Counted from the first letter of the stretch, positions 39,641-48,518 are shown. The stretch: 64,000 nucleotides of DNA from JAWLHA01 sp041690535 (GCA_041690535.1 JAWLHA010000017.1:1-64000), one strand, 5' to 3'. The notes: a model not told the origin generated them from the letters alone. Numbers and translations: made by a program.

Positions 39641-41890
39641 GTGTCTGAAATGAAGATCGGAGCTTACGTTTGCAAAGGCTGTGGCATCGAGGAGCGCCTG
39701 GATACCGTACAGCTGGCCAGCGTCGCCAAGCGTGACGGCAAGGCCGCCATCGCGAAGGAACACGAGTTCCTCTGCAATGCCGACGGCGTTGCGATGATCC
39801 AGAACGACATCGACAACGAAGGCGTCAACCGGGTGGTGATCGTCGGCTGTTCGCGCCGGGCCAAGACCGAGGCGTTCAGCTTTGAAGGGGTGGCCATCAC
39901 CCGCGCCAATATCCGCGAAGGGGTCATCTGGGTGCGGCCCGACACCGACGAGGCGCAGGAGACCACCCAGGAGATGGCCGACGACTACGTGCGCATGGGC
40001 TGCGCCGAAGCCAAATACATGAAGATCCCCGACGCCAGCGGCGAACAGAGCCTCAATCGCCACATCCTCGTGGTCGGCGGCGGGGTGTCCGGCATGACCG
40101 CAGCCATCGAGTCGGCCAAGGCCGGCTACAAGGTCGATCTGGTGGAGAAGAGTGGCCAGCTGGGCGGTGTGCTGGGACAGCTCTATAAACGCGTGCCGGC
40201 CAAGAACGGACTGCAGGGTCCCGTGGATACCAGCGTGGAGCAGCTAATCCACACGGTGGAGGCCCTCTCCAGCATCACCGTTCACCTCAACACCACGGTG
40301 GCCAAGACCGAAGGGGCCCCCGGGCGCTTCGCCGTGGAACTGGCCACCGAAAGCGGCAGCACCAGCGAGGTCACGGTCGGGGCGATCATCCAGGCCACCG
40401 GGTTCACCCCTTACGACATCAGCAAACTGCCCGAACTCGGGGGCGGCAAATCCCCCGACGTGGTCGATCAGCTCGCCTTCGAGGCACTGGCCAAGGGCGC
40501 CGCGGGCGGGGCAATCAAGCGTCCCTCCGACGGCAAGGAGGTGAAGAGTGTGGTCTTCATCCAGTGCGCGGGCCAGCGCAGCGACCAGAAGGGGCACCTC
40601 CCCTACTGTTCGGGCCACTGCTGCACCACCTCCATCAAGCAGGCCATGTATGTGAAGGAAGCCGGCGGCGACGCCACCGTGCTGTTCGATGACCTGCGCA
40701 CCCCCGGAGCCGTGGGCGAGGACTTCTACCGTGCCGGACAGGAGAGGGGCGTCACCTTCAGCAAGGGAAAGGTCTCCGAAGTGCAGGCCAACGGCAGCCT
40801 GAAGGTCAACTTCACCGACCTCATCCTCGGCGAGGAGACCGCTGCCGAGGCCGACATGGTGGTGCTCGCCACTGGCATGGTACCCAACAGCGGCCCCGAT
40901 CCGTACGCTCAGCTAGAGCTGGAGCAGGCCAAGGCCGATGGCAATACCGACCGGGTCGCGACACTCGAGGCAAGCCTTGCCGATGCGCCGGCCTCCATCC
41001 TCAACCTGGACTACCGCCAGGGGACGGACGTACCGCACCTGAAGCACGGCTTCACCGACTCACACTTCATCTGCTTCCCCTACGAGACCCGCCGCACCGG
41101 GATCTACACCGCCGGTCCGGTGCGCCGTCCGATGGACATCGGGCAGGCCACCGAGGATGCGGTCGGCGCGGCGCTCAAGGCCATTCAGGCCTGCGAAAAC
41201 GCCGCCCTGGGCCGGGCCGCGCACCCCCGCTCCGGCGACCTGAGCTTCCCCAAGTTCCGCAAGGAAGGCTGCACCCAGTGCAAACGCTGCACGGTGGAGT
41301 GTCCGTTCGGGGCCATCAACGAGGACGAGCAGCGCTATCCGCAGTTCAACGAGTCGCGTTGCCGCCGCTGCGGCACCTGCATGGGCGCCTGCCCGGTGCG
41401 CGTCATCTCCTTCGACAACTACTCGGTGGACACGGTCGGCCAGCAGCTCAAGGCGGTCGACATCCCCGATGAGTTCTCCGAGAAGCCGCGTCTGCTGATC
41501 CTCGCCTGCGAGAACGACGCCTACCCCGCCCTGGACATGGCTGGCATGACCCACCAGGAGATCAGCGCCTTTGCCCGCATCATCCCCGTGCGCTGTCTCG
41601 GTTCGGTCAACACCATTTGGGTGACCGATGCCCTGAACAGCGGCTATGACGGCGTGGTGCTCATGGGTTGCCAGAAGGGCGACAACTACCAATGCCACTT
41701 CGTGAAGGGTTCGGAGATGGCGCACTACCGGATGAGCAAGATCGACGACACCCTGTCGCAGCTCAATCTGGAAAAGGAGCGGGTGCAGACCTTCGAGGTC
41801 TCCATTACCGACATCCAGCGCATCCCGAAGATCATCAACGATATGGAAACGCTGATCGGCGAGATCGGTATGAGCCCCTTCAAGTTCTAG
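39641..41890 (+). CDS. qmoB: QmoB, FAD/iron-sulfur subunit
   Basis: A 749-residue protein. It has an N-terminal cysteine knuckle (C-K-G-C-G-I-E), the FAD motif H-I-L-V-V-G-G-G-V-S-G-M near 137-148, an HdrA-like C-S-G-H-C-C-T near 326, and two [4Fe-4S] motifs (C-T-Q-C-K-R-C-T-V-E-C-P and C-R-R-C-G-T-C-M-G-A-C-P) around 545-590. An MvhD-like end follows: L-A-C-E-N-D-A-Y, then V-L-M-G-C-Q-K-G-D. The start is GTG 39641, 3 bases after qmoA's stop, with ATG 39650 as an alternative. It forms the electron-transfer core of Qmo with QmoA. Confidence 0.93.
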   Translation: MSEMKIGAYVCKGCGIEERLDTVQLASVAKRDGKAAIAKEHEFLCNADGVAMIQNDIDNEGVNRVVIVGCSRRAKTEAFSFEGVAITRANIREGVIWVRPDTDEAQETTQEMADDYVRMGCAEAKYMKIPDASGEQSLNRHILVVGGGVSGMTAAIESAKAGYKVDLVEKSGQLGGVLGQLYKRVPAKNGLQGPVDTSVEQLIHTVEALSSITVHLNTTVAKTEGAPGRFAVELATESGSTSEVTVGAIIQATGFTPYDISKLPELGGGKSPDVVDQLAFEALAKGAAGGAIKRPSDGKEVKSVVFIQCAGQRSDQKGHLPYCSGHCCTTSIKQAMYVKEAGGDATVLFDDLRTPGAVGEDFYRAGQERGVTFSKGKVSEVQANGSLKVNFTDLILGEETAAEADMVVLATGMVPNSGPDPYAQLELEQAKADGNTDRVATLEASLADAPASILNLDYRQGTDVPHLKHGFTDSHFICFPYETRRTGIYTAGPVRRPMDIGQATEDAVGAALKAIQACENAALGRAAHPRSGDLSFPKFRKEGCTQCKRCTVECPFGAINEDEQRYPQFNESRCRRCGTCMGACPVRVISFDNYSVDTVGQQLKAVDIPDEFSEKPRLLILACENDAYPALDMAGMTHQEISAFARIIPVRCLGSVNTIWVTDALNSGYDGVVLMGCQKGDNYQCHFVKGSEMAHYRMSKIDDTLSQLNLEKERVQTFEVSITDIQRIPKIINDMETLIGEIGMSPFKF

Positions 41891-41900
41891 GAGTCGTCAC

Positions 41901-42530
41901 ATGAGCAACCTGAATCAGACGATGCTGGAGAAGTATCGCAGCAACTTCCTCACGGAGGTCGAGGCCAACGTCGAGGAAGGCGAGTGGGTGAAGATGTGCA
42001 TGCAGTGCGGGGTGTGTTCCGGCTCCTGTCCCATGGGGCCGCACTGGGCGCATCCGCCGCAGGAGATATTCATGATGATCCGCGCGGGCAAGCGCGACGA
42101 AGTGCTCTCGTCCGACTCCATGTGGATGTGCACCTCCTGCTACAACTGCATCGCCCGCTGCCCCCGCGGCCTGCCCATCACCCACATCATGCACGGCCTG
42201 GCCACCTACGCCAAGCGGCTGGGCCTCGTCCCCCAGGAGCAGCCCACCGCCAAGTTCGCGCAGCGGTTTTGGGACAATCTCTCCAAGACCGGCCGGGTCA
42301 ATGAGCTGAAGCTCGGCCTCTCCCTCTACTTCATGAACGGCTTCGGTGAAGGGATCAAGACCGCCCTGAAGATGAAGGACGTGGGCATGGGCATGGTGAA
42401 GACCGGACGCATGAATCCCATGGAGATCCTTGGCGGCCACAGTTGCAAGGACAAGGCGGGCATCCAGAAGATGCTCAAGAAGGCCTTCGAGATCGAAGAA
42501 GGCAAGATCGCCGAGAACAAGATGGGCTGA
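41901..42530 (+). CDS. hdrC: HdrC-like iron-sulfur subunit in the Qmo operon
   Basis: A 209-residue ferredoxin-type protein. Two [4Fe-4S] motifs are C-M-Q-C-G-V-C-S-G-S-C-P near residue 33 and C-T-S-C-Y-N-C-I-A-R-C-P near 75. The C-terminal half is helical without membrane segments. In many organisms this place is taken by QmoC, which fuses an HdrC-like part to a membrane cytochrome b-like domain; here separate HdrC and HdrB proteins occur instead. It lies 10 bases after qmoB and 11 before hdrB. Confidence 0.88.
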   Translation: MSNLNQTMLEKYRSNFLTEVEANVEEGEWVKMCMQCGVCSGSCPMGPHWAHPPQEIFMMIRAGKRDEVLSSDSMWMCTSCYNCIARCPRGLPITHIMHGLATYAKRLGLVPQEQPTAKFAQRFWDNLSKTGRVNELKLGLSLYFMNGFGEGIKTALKMKDVGMGMVKTGRMNPMEILGGHSCKDKAGIQKMLKKAFEIEEGKIAENKMG

Positions 42531-42541
42531 GGAGGAACGAA

Positions 42542-43441
42542 ATGGCGAAGAGAGAATATTCCTTTTACCCGGGGTGCTCGTCGCAGTCCAAGGCGTCCTC
42601 GGCCAACTACCTGAAGTCCACCAAGACCATCTGCGAAGAGCTCGACATCCAGCTCAACGAGATCCCGGACTGGAACTGCTGCGCAGCCTCCATTGGGTAC
42701 GCGGGCGGTGGCGAGTTGCCGCGCATGACGCTGAGCGCCCGCAACATCGCCCTTTCGCAGAAACATAATGCCGGCCAGGACATTGTGGCCACGTGCGCCG
42801 CCTGCTGGCTGGCGACGCGCGAAACCAAAGAGCGCCTGGAGCACGACGCCAGCATATTGGATGGCGCCAACCAGGCCCTGGGGGAGATCGGCATCAAGGT
42901 CGAGAGCGATATCCCCAAGACCCGCCATATGGTGGAGGTCCTCATCGAGGACATCGGCTATGAAGCAATCGGCAGCAAAGTGAAGCGCCCTCTCGATGGC
43001 TTGAAAATCGCCGGCTACGTGGGCTGTCAGACCAACCGCCCCTTTGGGATCGATGGGGAGTCTTTCGAGAATCCCCGCTATCTGGACAAGATGGTGGAGA
43101 CCCTCGGCGCCACGCCGGTGGAGAAATACGACAAGAAGGTTTCCTGCTGTGGCGGGGCCCTGATGTTCTCCGAGCCGGAGAAATCCCAGGCGCTGGTCAA
43201 GGACATCATCGAAGCTGCCTACGACGGCGGCGCCGACATGATCGTCACCCCCTGTCCGGTCTGCCAGATGAACGTGGAGGTCTACCAGGGGCACATCAAC
43301 AAGACCTACGGCACCAAGTTCAACATCCCGGTGGTCTACTACTCCACCCTGATGTCGGTGGCCTTCGGGCGCAGTGCGAAGGACGCCGCCCTGGACGGGC
43401 AGGTCATTCGCGCCAAGAAGCTGGAAGACCTGGCGAAGTAA
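42542..43441 (+). CDS. hdrB: HdrB-like CCG-domain subunit in the Qmo operon
   Basis: A 299-residue protein with two CCG (cysteine-rich) domains. The first has Y-P-G-C-S-S, W-N-C-C-A-A-S and C-A-A-C-W. The second has G-Y-V-G-C-Q-T, S-C-C-G-G-A-L and C-P-V-C-Q-M. All cysteines of the noncubane cluster motif C-x(n)-C-C-x(n)-C-x-x-C are present in both. It is soluble, so the electron route from QmoAB to the membrane needs another partner. ATG 42542 follows GGAGGAA. It is the last gene of the operon, before a terminator. Confidence 0.88.
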   Translation: MAKREYSFYPGCSSQSKASSANYLKSTKTICEELDIQLNEIPDWNCCAASIGYAGGGELPRMTLSARNIALSQKHNAGQDIVATCAACWLATRETKERLEHDASILDGANQALGEIGIKVESDIPKTRHMVEVLIEDIGYEAIGSKVKRPLDGLKIAGYVGCQTNRPFGIDGESFENPRYLDKMVETLGATPVEKYDKKVSCCGGALMFSEPEKSQALVKDIIEAAYDGGADMIVTPCPVCQMNVEVYQGHINKTYGTKFNIPVVYYSTLMSVAFGRSAKDAALDGQVIRAKKLEDLAK

Positions 43442-43466
43442 ACTCGCTCATCTTCAGTTACCTCTG

Positions 43467-43489
43467 AACGCCCCTTCGGGGGCGTTTTT
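43467..43489 (+). terminator. Intrinsic terminator after hdrB
   Basis: ACGCCCC, loop TTCG, GGGGCGT and TTTTTG, about 26 bases after the hdrB stop. It closes the qmoA-qmoB-hdrC-hdrB transcript. Confidence 0.9.
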
Positions 43490-43567
43490 GTTGGTGAAGG
43501 CCCCCAGCTGGCAGAGCTTCTCTGCGCTGCGCGGGTGGCATGCTTTCAGGGACGCAACTGCTGATTA

Positions 43568-43703
43568 CTCTCGCCAAGGCGCCAAGAACGCCAAGGAAAA
43601 TCGACGGCACTCCGGCAAAGAACACCCTTTGAAAAAGGTCCAACCGTGTCTGTTCCCATGCGCAAAGGGTCTTTTCTTGGCGTCCTTGGCGCCTTGGCGA
43701 GAG
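43568..43703. repeat. Family-4 inverted repeat (GCCAAG-type)
   Basis: CTCTCGCCAAGGCGCCAAGA at the left faces TCTTGGCGTCCTTGGCGCCT and TGGCGAGAG at the right, with about 85 bp between. No gene lies inside. It is the unexpanded version of the element at 45624. Confidence 0.75.
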
Positions 43704-43856
43704 GACTATTCACTTCAACGCCCAGCCCTGGCACAACGTCCGGTCCGGCCTTACTTAGCGAACGGTCAATCAGACCTGTCGGTCTCGGCCCTGCGGCGAG
43801 GCAGCTTTACGGAGACTCGCCTATATTTGAATCAGTCCGACGGGAGGGAGATGAGC

Positions 43857-44081
43857 ATGGTTTGCAATGTGGGTGGAGTCGACCGCATGGGCCGCTTCAT
43901 TGTGGGTGCGGTTTTGCTCATTATCGGCTTTCTCGCACCACTGACGACCGGGTGGCAGATCGTCGTCTTTGTGGTGGCGGCGATCGCACTGATCACCGCA
44001 ATAGTGCGGTACTGTCCGGCCAACGCCATACTGGGCATCAATACCTGCCGACGCGAAGAGCGAGCCGGCCGCAACACTTAG
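43857..44081 (+). CDS. DUF2892 (YgaP-type) inner-membrane protein
   Basis: A 74-residue protein. C-N-V-G-G-V-D-R-M-G-R-F at the N-terminus is the DUF2892 signature, followed by two transmembrane helices (about residues 13-30 and 35-53) and C-P-A-N-A-I-L-G-I-N-T-C near the end. The domain is also the membrane half of YgaP, which carries a rhodanese; here it stands alone. ATG 43857 has GGAGGG 8 bases upstream; ATG 43851 is too close to it. It could bring sulfur-transfer functions to the membrane, but this is inference. Confidence 0.8.
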   Translation: MVCNVGGVDRMGRFIVGAVLLIIGFLAPLTTGWQIVVFVVAAIALITAIVRYCPANAILGINTCRREERAGRNT

Positions 44082-44225
44082 CCGCAACTGCTACAGGGCC
44101 CCCAAAGCCCCTGCCAGAAGCAGCCCGAGCGACTTCGCCCGGGCCTGGTCATTGTCGTGAACTACAACGCAGCGGCTAAATGGGCGCTCAGGACCATCGT
44201 GTCATTTTCTCGTAGATGAGGAACC

Positions 44226-44277
44226 CGAAACCCACCAGACCCGGGGCAATGGGCCCGTGTTTGGATGGTGGGTTTCG
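44226..44277. repeat. REP-like inverted repeat
   Basis: CGAAACCCACCA and TGGTGGGTTTCG flank a 28-bp centre, continuing into TTGCACTCAACCCATCCTAC. The same sequence is a common dispersed repeat in many proteobacteria. It lies between the DUF2892 gene and the convergent cysteine-cluster gene. Confidence 0.6.
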
Positions 44278-44352
44278 TTGCACTCAACCCATCCTACTTG
44301 CGCCTCGCGCTTAGCTGTTGGGATGCTTAGGCACTGCGCTCAGCGCCCACTA

Positions 44353-45249
44353 TCAGTTGTCCGTCTGCACACAGAAGGAGTCGGGGGTCTCGGAGGTGGC
44401 GGGATTCTCTGCCTGCATCTCCCTGCGCCGCGCCTCCCAGGCCACACGGGCATCATCCCGAATCGGGATGCTCATCTCGCCGAACAACACCTGTTTCAAC
44501 AGGCGAAAGCCGAACTGCATCAGCTCGACATCATCTTCGGCCAGGATCTTCTGGCTTTCGGCATCGATGTCGAATCCACTGAGAAAACCCTCGCTGGTCA
44601 CAAAGGCCCGGAAATCATCGACGTTGTAACAGGCCATAAAGAAGAGCCGCAGACTGCGCGGAGAGGGTTTGCCAATAGCCGGCCCCGACGATTTCTTCTT
44701 CAGCACCAGCTGGCGCCAGCCGCGGTCCAGCTCCTCGTACTCGACGACGCCCTGCTCCTTGCGGTACTCATCAATGGTGAGCTCCCGCGACTCATTGTGC
44801 CCGAGGCAATGCTCTTCCTGAACCAGCGCATACTGGCTGGTGTCGGTGTACTCGTCCTGTTTGCGCATGGAGACGAGCGCCACGGGGTAGTAGCGGCATG
44901 CGGTGGGGCGGTCTTCGTAGACGCTGCACCCCTCCTCGGTCATGAAGCGGCAGGCCGTGCCGTTGTCCACCGGCCGAAACTTCACCCCCGCAATACCGTC
45001 CTTCTCCATTTCGTACGGGACGGTGTACTCCCGAAGGAACTGACCCGAGGACATGCCCAGCCGTCTCTTGAGGCGGATGATATCGTAGGGGGTCAGCGCG
45101 ATATCGATGTTGCTGCAGCAGGCGTTAAAACAGCCAATGCCCTTGTGGCACTGGAAGCGGATCTTCTTGTCACCATCCAGCAAGGATGGGACAACAGGGC
45201 TCAACGGGAAAGGAAATTCGGAAATAAGGGAATCGTTGTTCACTGCCAT
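44353..45249 (-). CDS. YkgJ-type cysteine-cluster protein
   Basis: A 298-residue protein. F-Q-C-H-K-G-I-G-C-F-N-A-C-C near residues 31-44 and C-R-F-M-T-E-E-G-C-S-V-Y-E-D-R-P-T-A-C-R-Y-Y-P define the YkgJ/DUF3109 metal-binding motif. A further C-Y-N-V-D lies near 210. It likely holds a zinc or Fe-S site. No enzyme activity is known for the family. Start 45249 follows GAGGAGGA by 8 bases. It stands between qmo and apr operons, so it may serve in sulfur metabolism or Fe-S maturation. Confidence 0.8.
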   Translation of the reverse strand: MAVNNDSLISEFPFPLSPVVPSLLDGDKKIRFQCHKGIGCFNACCSNIDIALTPYDIIRLKRRLGMSSGQFLREYTVPYEMEKDGIAGVKFRPVDNGTACRFMTEEGCSVYEDRPTACRYYPVALVSMRKQDEYTDTSQYALVQEEHCLGHNESRELTIDEYRKEQGVVEYEELDRGWRQLVLKKKSSGPAIGKPSPRSLRLFFMACYNVDDFRAFVTSEGFLSGFDIDAESQKILAEDDVELMQFGFRLLKQVLFGEMSIPIRDDARVAWEARRREMQAENPATSETPDSFCVQTDN

Positions 45250-45343
45250 TGTAGTTTTCCTCCTCACATCACCCAAGAATATCGTCTGGCGCAGTTAGGT
45301 GCCACCTCTCTTTGCTCGTTCGTCGATGGTCAAGCAAACGGCC

Positions 45344-45534
45344 CTAGAGCACCGAACAGATAAACCGAAAGATCGCCAATCGCAGCCAAGTTGCGCCGCA
45401 GGTGGCGGGGGCAGCGAACCGAGGTAGGGTGGATAAGCGCAGCGCATCCACCAATGCGACGCCGCACGGTGGATGCGCTGCGCTTATCCACCCTACATCT
45501 TGGGCGCGTCGGATTTATCTGTTCGGTACTCTAG
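45344..45534. repeat. Family-2 inverted-repeat element, full copy
   Basis: CTAGAGCACCGAACAG and CTGTTCGGTACTCTAG bound 191 bp. The inner palindrome of GGGTGGATAAGCGCAGCGCA and its mirror is intact. The family-3-like stretch AAACGCTGATCAATTCCGC follows directly. Confidence 0.9.
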
Positions 45535-45600
45535 CAAACGCTGATCAATTCCGCTTTCGTCGCTCCCGAGGCATTCGAGGCAGGTATCGGCGAGAGTCTG
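45531..45600. repeat. Family-3 element fragment
   Basis: CTAGCAAACGCTGATCAATT followed by GGCATTCGAGGCAGGTATCG matches the left and middle of the element at 34264. The right arm is missing. Confidence 0.5.
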
Positions 45601-45623
45601 AAAAAATAAAGGTACTGGACTCC

Positions 45624-45876
45624 TCTCAAGACGCCAAGAACGCCAAGAAAAGACGAAAAAACGGGTTGTCAGATGGCTTCACTTGTCTCTTTCTTGGCGT
45701 TCTTGGCGTCTTGGCGTTCTTGGCGTTCTTGGCGTTCTTGGCGTCTTGGCGTCTTGGCGTCTTGGCGTCTTGGCGTCTTGGCGTCTTGGCGTCTTGGCGT
45801 CTTGGCGTCTTGGCGTCTTGGCGTCTTGGCGTCTTGGCGTTCTTAGCGTCTTGGCGTCTTGGCGTCTTGGCGAGAT
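45624..45876. repeat. Family-4 element with expanded 8/9-bp tandem array
   Basis: The left arm reads CAAGACGCCAAGAACGCCAA. The right arm has grown into about 180 bp (45691-45873) of head-to-tail CTTGGCGT (8 bp) mixed with CTTGGCGTT (9 bp) units, ending CTTGGCGAGA. Apparent open frames with L-G-V-L-A-S-W-R repeats, on both strands, are artefacts of the array. Confidence 0.9.
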
Positions 45877-45924
45877 CTTTGTTGCACGGTTCGGAACAGC
45901 CACTTTGGAGTCGCGACCCGTGAC

Positions 45925-45963
45925 AAAAAAAGCCGGGCGCCTTGCGGCCGCCCGGCCTTTTTA
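45925..45963 (-). terminator. Intrinsic terminator after aprA (usable on both strands)
   Basis: Read on the minus strand: AAAAAGG, stem GCCGGGCG, loop GCCGCAAGG, stem CGCCCGGC, then TTTTTTT. It begins about 20 bases after the aprA stop and closes the sat-aprB-aprA operon. Confidence 0.9.
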
Positions 45964-45981
45964 CCTCACTGCAGTTCCGCC

Positions 45982-48000
45982 TTAGTGGCTGGCGGGCTTG
46001 AACAGCTTGGACTTGTCGACCAGGTCGACGTGGGCGCGCTTGAACACGGTCCACTTCTTCGAGGTCTTGTCATAGATGGAGTTGACGAAGCATTTCCAGT
46101 TCTCCTCGTCGACAAAGTTCTTGTCGGCGCGGTAGTAGAAGCCCGGGTAACGGGACTCTTCGCGGAACTGGATGTGTTTCATGTGGGCTTCGGCCGTGAG
46201 GATGCGGTGGTAGTTCTCCCACGCGCGGAGCAGCTCGTGCAGGTCCTTCGCACGCATCTTCTCGGCATCTTCTTTCAGCATTTCCAGCTTCTCTTCGGCC
46301 ACCGCGAGCATGTGCTCGTTGGTGATGTAGTAGGTCGCCACACCGGCCACGTACTCGTCCATGATCTTCTGCAGGCGGAACTGCAGCATCTTCGGCGTGA
46401 TGTACTTCGGGTTCACGTCGATGGCAGTGGAGTAGTCCTTGTGCTCCAGGTAGTTACGCACCGGCTTGTAGATTTCTTCCACCAGCGTGTTGACGTCGCC
46501 GTCGAGTTCCGGGGTGTAATCCTTGTTGTCGATGGCGAACTTCACCATGGACTTGGCAGCCATACGGCCTTCGGCGTGGGAACCGGAGGAGAACTTGTGG
46601 CCGGAAGCGCCGACGCCGTCACCGGCGGTGAACAGGCCCTTGATGGTGGTCATGGAGCGATAACCCCAGTTCCAGCCCTTCGGCAGATGCTCGGGCACGT
46701 TGTCCTGAGCCTCGTCGGTGGGCGCGCCCAAATCTTCGGGACCGGACACCCAGATGCCGCAGCAGCCGGAGTGGGAACCCAGCAGATAGGGCTCGGTGGG
46801 CATCAGCTCGGAGTTCTTCTTCTCCGGCTCGATGTTCTCACCCACCCAGATCCCGCACTGGCCCACACACATGTCGAGGAAGTCCTCCCACGCCTCGGCC
46901 TCGAGATGCTTCACTTCGCGGGGGCTCAGGGTCTCGCGCAGGTTCGCCAGAGCGGTGACGGTGTCCATGTAGATGGGACCGCGGCCTTCCTTCATCTCCT
47001 TCAGCATGACGTGGTTACGCAGGCAGGAGGCGGGGACGGCGGCCTGGCCATAGGGAGGATACTGGTCCAGCATCTCCGCGTTCTTGGCCAGGTAGTTCTC
47101 GCCCAGGGCATTGATGGCCTTGGATTTGAACAGCAGGAACCAGGCGCCGACCGGGCCGTAACCGTCTTTGAAACGGGTCGGCACGAAGCGGTTTTCCATC
47201 ATAGTCAGCTCGGCGCCGGCCTCGGCGGCCATGGCGTAGGTGGAGCCGGCATTCCACACCGGGTACCAGGCACGGCCGGTGCCTTCACCCACGGAGCGGG
47301 GACGGAAGATGTTCACGCAGCCGCCGGCGGCGAGCAGGCAGGCCTTGAACTTGTAGACATATACCTTGTGCTCGCGAACGGAGAAACCGACCGCCCCGGC
47401 AACGCGGTTGGGGTCGTTCTTGTCGTTCACCAGCTTCACGATGAAGATGCGCTCCTGGATGCGGTCCATGCCCAGGGCCTTCTTGGCGGCCTCGGCCACG
47501 ATCCACTTGTAGGATTCGCCGTTGATCATGATCTGCCACTTGCCGGAGCGCACCGGCTTGCCGCCGTCCTTCAGCGCGGGCAGGCCCTTGGAACCGTCGT
47601 GGCGCTCGCCGTTCTCGTCGGTCTTCCAGATGGGCAGGCCCCACTCTTCGAACAGATGCACGGACTCGTCCACGTGGCGGCCCAGGTCATAGGCCAGGTC
47701 GTCGCGGGTGATGCCCATCAGGTCGTTGGAGACCATGCGGGCGTAGTCGGCCGGGTCCTGCTCGGTACCGATGTAGGTGTTGATGGCGGACAGACCCTGC
47801 GCCACGGCACCGGAGCGGTCCATGGCGGCCTTATCGACCAGCTTGATCTTAAGATCAACGCCGGTAGCGGCCTTGGCAGCATCGGCCCAGCGCATGATTT
47901 CGTAGGCGGCACCGCAGCAAGCCATGCCACCACCGATGAGGAGGATATCGACTTCTTCTTCGATGACCTCAGGATTTCCGAATGTTCCTACTTCAGACAT
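45982..48000 (-). CDS. aprA: Adenylylsulfate reductase alpha subunit AprA
   Basis: A 672-residue FAD enzyme. The FAD motif is I-L-L-I-G-G-G-M-A-C-C-G-A near residues 19-31. R-S-G-A-V-A-Q-G-L-S-A-I-N-T-Y is the conserved flavin/substrate loop. Later G-S-H-S-G-C-C-G-I-W-V-S and S-S-G-S-H-A-E-G-R match the AprA family. In sulfur oxidisers it oxidises sulfite plus AMP to APS. It pairs with AprB, which lies 50 bases upstream, and donates electrons to Qmo. Length is standard, and there is no aprM in the cluster, as expected when Qmo is present. Confidence 0.97.
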   Translation of the reverse strand: MSEVGTFGNPEVIEEEVDILLIGGGMACCGAAYEIMRWADAAKAATGVDLKIKLVDKAAMDRSGAVAQGLSAINTYIGTEQDPADYARMVSNDLMGITRDDLAYDLGRHVDESVHLFEEWGLPIWKTDENGERHDGSKGLPALKDGGKPVRSGKWQIMINGESYKWIVAEAAKKALGMDRIQERIFIVKLVNDKNDPNRVAGAVGFSVREHKVYVYKFKACLLAAGGCVNIFRPRSVGEGTGRAWYPVWNAGSTYAMAAEAGAELTMMENRFVPTRFKDGYGPVGAWFLLFKSKAINALGENYLAKNAEMLDQYPPYGQAAVPASCLRNHVMLKEMKEGRGPIYMDTVTALANLRETLSPREVKHLEAEAWEDFLDMCVGQCGIWVGENIEPEKKNSELMPTEPYLLGSHSGCCGIWVSGPEDLGAPTDEAQDNVPEHLPKGWNWGYRSMTTIKGLFTAGDGVGASGHKFSSGSHAEGRMAAKSMVKFAIDNKDYTPELDGDVNTLVEEIYKPVRNYLEHKDYSTAIDVNPKYITPKMLQFRLQKIMDEYVAGVATYYITNEHMLAVAEEKLEMLKEDAEKMRAKDLHELLRAWENYHRILTAEAHMKHIQFREESRYPGFYYRADKNFVDEENWKCFVNSIYDKTSKKWTVFKRAHVDLVDKSKLFKPASH

Positions 48001-48050
48001 TGTTCTTAGTCCCCTTTAAATTTGTTCAGTCTTCGTCCGCGTATCACTGA

Positions 48051-48518
48051 TTACTTGCGGATAAGCTCGCTGGGGTCCCCGGCGCGGAAGCCGTTCTCCT
48101 GATTGAAGAAGCCTGCATCGGTGATCTTGGCGAAGTCGGCTTCCGGCTTGCCGGCGTAGGGCTCGATGGAGCCTTCGGGGGTGGTGCGGATGGGGAACTT
48201 GAAACGCTTGAGGGTACCGTTGCGGAACTTGATGGTCCACATGATGGAGTCGGTACCGCGCAGCGGCTGCACCGAACCGCCCAGCGGGACGATATCGGCG
48301 TAGTGGCGGGCTTCAATGGCCTGCTGGGGGCAAATCTTCACGCAGGAGTAGCACTCCCAGCACTGCTCGGGCTCCTGATTGAAGGCACGCATGGCGTGGC
48401 CGGTCTCGGAACCGTCCTTGTCGAGCTTCATCAGGTCATGCGGGCAAATGTACATGCAAGCGGTCTTGTCCTGACCCTTGCAGCCATCGCATTTGTCGGT
48501 ACGTACAAATGTTGGCAT
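48051..48518 (-). CDS. aprB: Adenylylsulfate reductase beta subunit AprB
   Basis: A 155-residue ferredoxin-type subunit. C-D-G-C-K-G-Q-D-K-T-A-C-M-Y-I-C-P near the start and C-W-E-C-Y-S-C-V-K-I-C-P near 53-63 bind two [4Fe-4S] clusters. The C-terminal tail wraps AprA in known structures. It carries electrons from AprA's FAD to the QmoAB-HdrCB module. It lies between sat (58 bases upstream) and aprA, in the order sat-aprB-aprA. Confidence 0.97.
   Translation of the reverse strand: MPTFVRTDKCDGCKGQDKTACMYICPHDLMKLDKDGSETGHAMRAFNQEPEQCWECYSCVKICPQQAIEARHYADIVPLGGSVQPLRGTDSIMWTIKFRNGTLKRFKFPIRTTPEGSIEPYAGKPEADFAKITDAGFFNQENGFRAGDPSELIRK

Noticed and set aside
45691..45873. CRISPR array
   Set aside because: Units are 8-9 bp head to tail with no unique spacers, and no cas genes are near.
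45626..46054. Open frames on both strands over the CTTGGCGT array (for example 45683-45985 and 45679-45903)
   Set aside because: They encode L-G-V-L-A-S-W-R or A-K-T-P-R-R-Q-D type repeats created by the tandem array; no start site or known family.
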